In this document: positions 32,968-36,272 of the stretch, piece by piece
How positions within the stretch are numbered: position 1 is the first letter of the stretch
Layout: each line of letters begins with the position of its first letter
Assembly (NCBI GenBank): GCA_002373875.1
Contig: DFKQ01000105.1
Coordinates: 1 to 36,272, forward strand
Reading direction: 5' to 3'
DNA: 36,272 nt
Source of the DNA: Lachnospiraceae bacterium UBA3641
GTDB taxonomy: Bacteria; Bacillota; Clostridia; Lachnospirales; Lachnospiraceae
The notes under the pieces: model-generated
Seen by the model: only the letters and a program-made list of their open reading frames with translations
Database searches by the model: none
What the model was told of the DNA's origin: nothing
Made by a program: the position numbers and the translations under genes

Positions 32968-32996
32968 TTGAACCGGGCTTGATTATATGTTATTAT
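32968..32996 (+). promoter_or_regulatory. Sigma-A-type promoter of the 86-residue plus-strand gene
   Basis: Plus-strand -35 TTGAAC (32968-32973) and -10 TATTAT (32991-32996) with a 17-base spacer. The expected start near 33003 leaves a leader of about 85 bases, AT-rich, with a small palindrome ATAAATTTAT and the ribosome site AAAGGAGAG. Confidence 0.7.
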
Positions 32997-33088
32997 GGTA
33001 ACTATTCAGAACAGCACATAAATTTATAGTTACATATATTTTAAAATATTACGAGCCATAATTTAAAACCAATAAAAGGAGAGAAGAA

Positions 33089-33349
33089 ATGACAACACAA
33101 GACCGGGAATTCCTTGACAGGATAAACAAATACTCGGAGGAGGTCCTTAAGGATATCGATCCCCAGACCACTCATGTTTCGGAACAGTTAAACAAGCTCC
33201 GTCCCATAATGGAGGAGCTTGCATCCGAACTTAATATGAATATTGAAGATGTGTTTATCAAATACATGGACCTTGCATCCGAGCAGGGTGTCGAAGCCGA
33301 AAACAAATACAGGGAAGATCTGGGACCCGATTTCGACTTCAAGCTTTAG
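33089..33349 (+). CDS. Small acidic helical protein of unknown function
   Basis: The only plus-strand gene. I do not recognise a family. The 86-residue product is soluble, acidic and probably all-helical, with amphipathic stretches (DREFLDRINKYSEEVLKD; HVSEQLNKLRPIMEELASEL; IEDVFIKYMDLASEQGVEAE) and the ending DLGPDFDFKL. No Cys, signal or membrane segment is seen. It is a real gene: it has a consensus promoter, AAAGGAGAG seven bases before the ATG, and codon use like its neighbours. Its stop is one base from the stop of the convergent STAS-kinase gene. Role unknown; proximity to that gene suggests a possible partner, as inference only. Confidence 0.85.
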   Translation: MTTQDREFLDRINKYSEEVLKDIDPQTTHVSEQLNKLRPIMEELASELNMNIEDVFIKYMDLASEQGVEAENKYREDLGPDFDFKL

Positions 33350-33350
33350 A

Positions 33351-34502
33351 TCATGGTATCATAAGATCATCAATACGCCCTACCAGTTCCCTTAAGTGTT
33401 CTGACCCGTGTTTTATCCGTATCTGTCCCAGCTCACTGTCTCTGTCCTGATTGATATTGATAATGTGCAAAAAACGGATATAGGCTAAGAGCCGTATCTT
33501 ATCGGTAATTACCTTAAGCTTCTCTTCATCGGTTATTCCGTAGTAATCCCTTATGATCACATCCCATATATGAGCGCAGGTCTGCGTCTCTATCCCCAGA
33601 AACTTAATTGAATTGTCTTCCTCATCCTCTTCAAAAGCCATATATGTCACATAGAGCCCCTGCAGGTCAAATATCGGCTGGCCTGTACTCAGGGTATCCA
33701 TATCTATGAGCATTGGCTCATTATCGGACATCATGACATTCTTCATCTGGATGTCACCATGCACTACATGCAGATCATCCGGCACCGCTTCGATAAGCTT
33801 CCTGCATTTATCAGCCGTATCGGCATCCAGGAGTTCAACGATCGTATCAAGATAATAAATAAACCGGTCTCTGGCATAAGGAAGGGTTCCCGGATCCATG
33901 ACCGTCTGATGGACTTCTTTCATAAACCCGGTATACATACGGACGATCTCATCAACCCGGTCCGGTTCATCCACGATCATATCATTAAAGCTTTTTGATT
34001 TAAGAAGCTCGAAAACAGACCCGTAGCAGCCGTTCGAGCTGACGATATCAAAGGATATGGCCGTAGGAATCCCCTTTACAAAAGCCATTTTGGCCATCTT
34101 CTTCTCATTCTTGATCATCGATATGGCATCGGGCGAATTATACATCTTGACTATAGTGTCTTCATCTATCCTGTACACCGTCCCGTAAAAACCCTTTCCG
34201 ATGATCTCACAGCCTTCAAGGGTTATTTCCCTTGGTTTCTTACTTACGTCCAAAATATCCGTGAACCCGGTGGTCTCAAATATTTCGTATACCTCCGGTG
34301 ACAGATTAATGACTGAAAAGGGCCTTCCCAATGCCTTACGTGCCTTCATGAGAACTCTTAAACCGGCACTTGAAATATATAAAAGGTCTTCCGCGTCAAG
34401 GACAGGATCAATATCCTTGTCCTCCTTCAGTGTTCCGAGCAGCTTCTCTTCAAAGGCCTGAGCATTGTTTGAATCAATTTTTCCATCAATTTTTAAGATC
34501 AT
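33351..34502 (-). CDS. STAS domain fused to an aminoglycoside-phosphotransferase/protein-kinase-like domain
   Basis: A 383-residue two-domain protein. Residues 1-88 form a STAS domain of the anti-sigma-factor-antagonist type with the phosphorylatable-serine motif YISSAGLRVL (Ser44/Ser45). Residues 95-383 form a kinase fold. It has a glycine loop GKGFYGTVY (102-110) and Lys119 (TIVKMY), with a possible partner Glu in NEKK. The catalytic loop HGDIQMKN (248-255) has Asp250 and Asn255, and the metal-binding LIDMDT has Asp267/Asp269. All residues for phosphotransfer are present. Similar fusions occur in anaerobes; the substrate is unknown. It follows serA after 6 bases without a clear ribosome site, and ends one base from a convergent gene. 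Confidence 0.85.
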   Translation of the reverse strand: MILKIDGKIDSNNAQAFEEKLLGTLKEDKDIDPVLDAEDLLYISSAGLRVLMKARKALGRPFSVINLSPEVYEIFETTGFTDILDVSKKPREITLEGCEIIGKGFYGTVYRIDEDTIVKMYNSPDAISMIKNEKKMAKMAFVKGIPTAISFDIVSSNGCYGSVFELLKSKSFNDMIVDEPDRVDEIVRMYTGFMKEVHQTVMDPGTLPYARDRFIYYLDTIVELLDADTADKCRKLIEAVPDDLHVVHGDIQMKNVMMSDNEPMLIDMDTLSTGQPIFDLQGLYVTYMAFEEDEEDNSIKFLGIETQTCAHIWDVIIRDYYGITDEEKLKVITDKIRLLAYIRFLHIININQDRDSELGQIRIKHGSEHLRELVGRIDDLMIP

Positions 34503-34508
34503 AAATTA

Positions 34509-35672
34509 TTACTTTACTACCCTTACCCTGATAACACCATCAACAGCTTCCAGTTTCTTAACGATATCATCCGAAGCCGGCACATCCAGATCCATCATTG
34601 TATATGCATACTCTCCTTTTGACTTATTGGTCATATCGGAAATATTGAGGCCGGATTCACCGAAAATACCCGTAAACCTTGATATCATATTGGCCACGTT
34701 CTTATGCATGATCGCTATACGGCCCGCATTTTCACATACGCCCATATCACAGCCCGGGAAGTTAACGGAATTGACTATATTACCGTTTTCAAGATAGTTC
34801 ATTAACTCCTTTACAGCCATCTTCGCGCAGTTATCTTCCGATTCCTCGGTAGAAGCTCCGAGATGAGGGATGACTATACAACCTTCCTTACCTGCCGTTG
34901 TGGGATTGGGGAAATCGGATACGTACTTGCGCACCTTACCTGCCTTGATGGCATCAAGCACAGCCGTCTCTTCAACCAGAAGGTCTCTTGCGAAGTTAAG
35001 GATTATAACCCCGTCCTTCATCTTGTCAATGGCTTCCTTATTGATCGTGTTCTTTGTTGAATCCATAAGGGGAACATGGATCGTGATTATGTCGCACTGC
35101 TCATATATCTCGTTAATATCAAGCACATGCTTAATATCACGTGACAGGTTCCATGCGGCATCCACGGAAATATAGGGATCGTACCCGTACACTTCCATCC
35201 CCAGGTGCTTGGCAACATTGGCTACCCTTACACCGATCGCCCCCAGACCGATTATACCCAGCTTCTTGTCCTGAATCTCGGTTCCGGCGAATTTCTTCTT
35301 CTCCTTCTCGGCCATCTTGGCAATATCGGCTTCACCCTTGGCACTCTCAACCCAGTTGATACCGCCTACAACATCACGTGATGCAAGCAGCATACCCGCT
35401 ATAACAAGCTCCTTAACACCGTTGGCATTGGCGCCGGGTGTATTGAACACAACTATTCCCCTTCCTGCGCATTCGTCAAGAGGAATATTGTTTACGCCGG
35501 CACCGGCCCTCGCCACTGCCAGCAGACCTTCGGGAAGGTCCATATCATGCATGGATGCGCTTCTTACAAGAACACCCTGTGCCTCCTTTATGTCATCAGT
35601 CTTTTCGAAATTACCCGTAAACTTCTCAAGTCCCACCTGGGCTATAGGATTTAAGCATGTATACTTAAACAT
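34509..35672 (-). CDS. serA: D-3-phosphoglycerate dehydrogenase SerA
   Basis: First enzyme of serine synthesis, oxidising 3-phosphoglycerate with NAD. The 387 residues comprise the substrate domain, an NAD domain (GLGAIG 142-147, YDPYIS) and a C-terminal ACT domain (about 317-387) that suggests serine feedback. Arg229 (NFARDLLV) and His270 (IPHLGAST) are in place. The usual Glu of the EP motif is missing: the region reads SDFPNPTTAGKEG. The nearest Glu is Glu263. This looks like a subfamily trait rather than damage. GAGAGG precedes the ATG. It follows serC after 84 bases and precedes the STAS-kinase gene; serB is not present. Confidence 0.93.
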   Translation of the reverse strand: MFKYTCLNPIAQVGLEKFTGNFEKTDDIKEAQGVLVRSASMHDMDLPEGLLAVARAGAGVNNIPLDECAGRGIVVFNTPGANANGVKELVIAGMLLASRDVVGGINWVESAKGEADIAKMAEKEKKKFAGTEIQDKKLGIIGLGAIGVRVANVAKHLGMEVYGYDPYISVDAAWNLSRDIKHVLDINEIYEQCDIITIHVPLMDSTKNTINKEAIDKMKDGVIILNFARDLLVEETAVLDAIKAGKVRKYVSDFPNPTTAGKEGCIVIPHLGASTEESEDNCAKMAVKELMNYLENGNIVNSVNFPGCDMGVCENAGRIAIMHKNVANMISRFTGIFGESGLNISDMTNKSKGEYAYTMMDLDVPASDDIVKKLEAVDGVIRVRVVK

Positions 35673-35756
35673 GTCTCTTTCCTCTCTTTCTGTTATCTTT
35701 TTCTTGTGTAATCGTTTGACATTCCCGTTCCGAACAGTTACCTCATTATAATTATC

Positions 35757-36272
35757 TCACGAATTGGCTTCTTCGAATTTCTTCATGAAATCAACCAGAG
35801 CTTCAACACCCTCGATAGGCATTGCATTGTAGATCGAAGCCCTCATTCCGCCAACCGTCCTGTGACCCTTAAGGTTCTCTAATCCGGCTTCCCTGGCTTC
35901 CTTGACGAACTTGGCATCAAGCTCCTCGTTACCCGTAACAAAGGGAACGTTCATAAGAGATCTTGAATCCTTCTCAACGGTACCCTTAAAGAGCTTGCTC
36001 TCATCAAGGTAATCGTAAAGGATCTTAGCCTTCTTCTCATTAAGCTCCTTCATTGCAGACAGACCGCCCATTTTCTTAAGCCACTTAAATACCTTGCCGC
36101 AGATATAGATGGTATAACAGGGAGGTGTATTGTAGAGCGAATCGGCATCGGCCTGGGTCTTCCACTTAAGCATGGTGGGAGTTCCGGGAAGTACATCATC
36201 CCTTATAAGATCTTCCCTGATGATCGCGATAACACAGCCTGCAGGGCCGACATTCTTCTGAACGCCGCCGTA
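35757..36272 (-). CDS. serC: Phosphoserine aminotransferase SerC (partial, 5' end beyond window)
   Basis: Pyridoxal-phosphate transaminase making phosphoserine from 3-phosphohydroxypyruvate. The frame is open to the window edge, giving the last 171 residues of a protein usually about 360 long. The first visible residues are YGGVQKNVGPAGC. These belong just after the PLP lysine region (the Q-K-N block is the SerC signature). NTPPCYTIYI, SLMNVPFV and the C-terminal GHRTVGGMRASIYNAMPIEGVEALVDFM are also typical, with Arg residues for phosphate binding. It is upstream of serA. The 84-base gap contains TATAAT at 35745-35750 but no matching -35, so a separate serA promoter is uncertain. Confidence 0.95.
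   Translation of the reverse strand, partial: YGGVQKNVGPAGCVIAIIREDLIRDDVLPGTPTMLKWKTQADADSLYNTPPCYTIYICGKVFKWLKKMGGLSAMKELNEKKAKILYDYLDESKLFKGTVEKDSRSLMNVPFVTGNEELDAKFVKEAREAGLENLKGHRTVGGMRASIYNAMPIEGVEALVDFMKKFEEANS

Noticed and set aside
35757..36173. serC read as a 138-residue complete gene starting at 36173
   Set aside because: The same frame continues to the window edge and encodes the SerC signature YGGVQKNVGPAG, so the ATG is internal.
1..36272. CRISPR array, tRNA or rRNA gene, insertion sequence, prophage, attachment site
   Set aside because: No regularly spaced repeats, no cloverleaf-like sequence ending in a CCA stem, no transposase or integrase motifs seen on either strand.

Overview
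The window is a dense, mid-GC stretch of bacterial chromosome with 33 protein genes. All but one lie on the minus strand. The mix points to an anaerobic Firmicute of class Clostridia, most likely family Lachnospiraceae. It includes a SpoVB-type flippase, a DUF896/YnzC protein, a MoxR-DUF58-transglutaminase trio, an NfnAB electron-bifurcating transhydrogenase, Fhs and FolD, a 420-residue-type LeuC, and SerC/SerA next to a DUF1015 protein. Shine-Dalgarno sites are strong (GGAGG type) and intergenic gaps are short; the longest is 234 bases (32855-33088). I see no tRNA, rRNA, CRISPR array, insertion sequence or prophage gene.

Layout, read in the direction of transcription (right to left). (1) 36272-33351: serC (partial), serA and a STAS-kinase fusion, meeting head-on an 86-residue plus-strand gene of unknown function. 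(2) 32854-29207: a DUF1015 protein and glycogen branching enzyme, then MscS channel (to 28308), UppP (own promoter) and the FtsK/SpoIIIE DNA translocase (to 24246). (3) 24245-20141: a structured leader, fhs, folD and a zinc-ribbon/TPR/chitobiase-like membrane protein. (4) 20133-17176: a promoter, nfnA, nfnB, a translationally coupled small membrane protein, and a terminator. (5) 17159-2432: fourteen co-directional, mostly overlapping or abutting genes (moxR, DUF58, transglutaminase, rlmH, phoH, ybeY, spoVB-like, FAD oxidoreductase, proB, DUF896, fthC, miaB, leuC, leuD), ending in a strong terminator. (6) 2427-1: a promoter placed exactly for a leaderless transcript, then a NusG-domain-II protein, a Gx-type membrane protein, ruvA and ruvB (partial).

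Functionally this is mainly housekeeping: serine, leucine and proline synthesis, folate one-carbon metabolism with NADPH balancing, rRNA/tRNA maturation, cell-wall lipid carrier recycling and flipping, glycogen branching, and recombination. The parts that look least described are the serine cluster (STAS fused to a kinase fold, a DUF1015 protein with a DGHHR motif, and an SerA lacking its usual catalytic Glu context), the structured leader of fhs, a dyad inside the uppP promoter, the leaderless promoter of the NusG-II gene, and the uncharacterised membrane proteins coupled to nfnAB and to fhs-folD. Functions are assigned from recognised motifs by eye; no database search was run.
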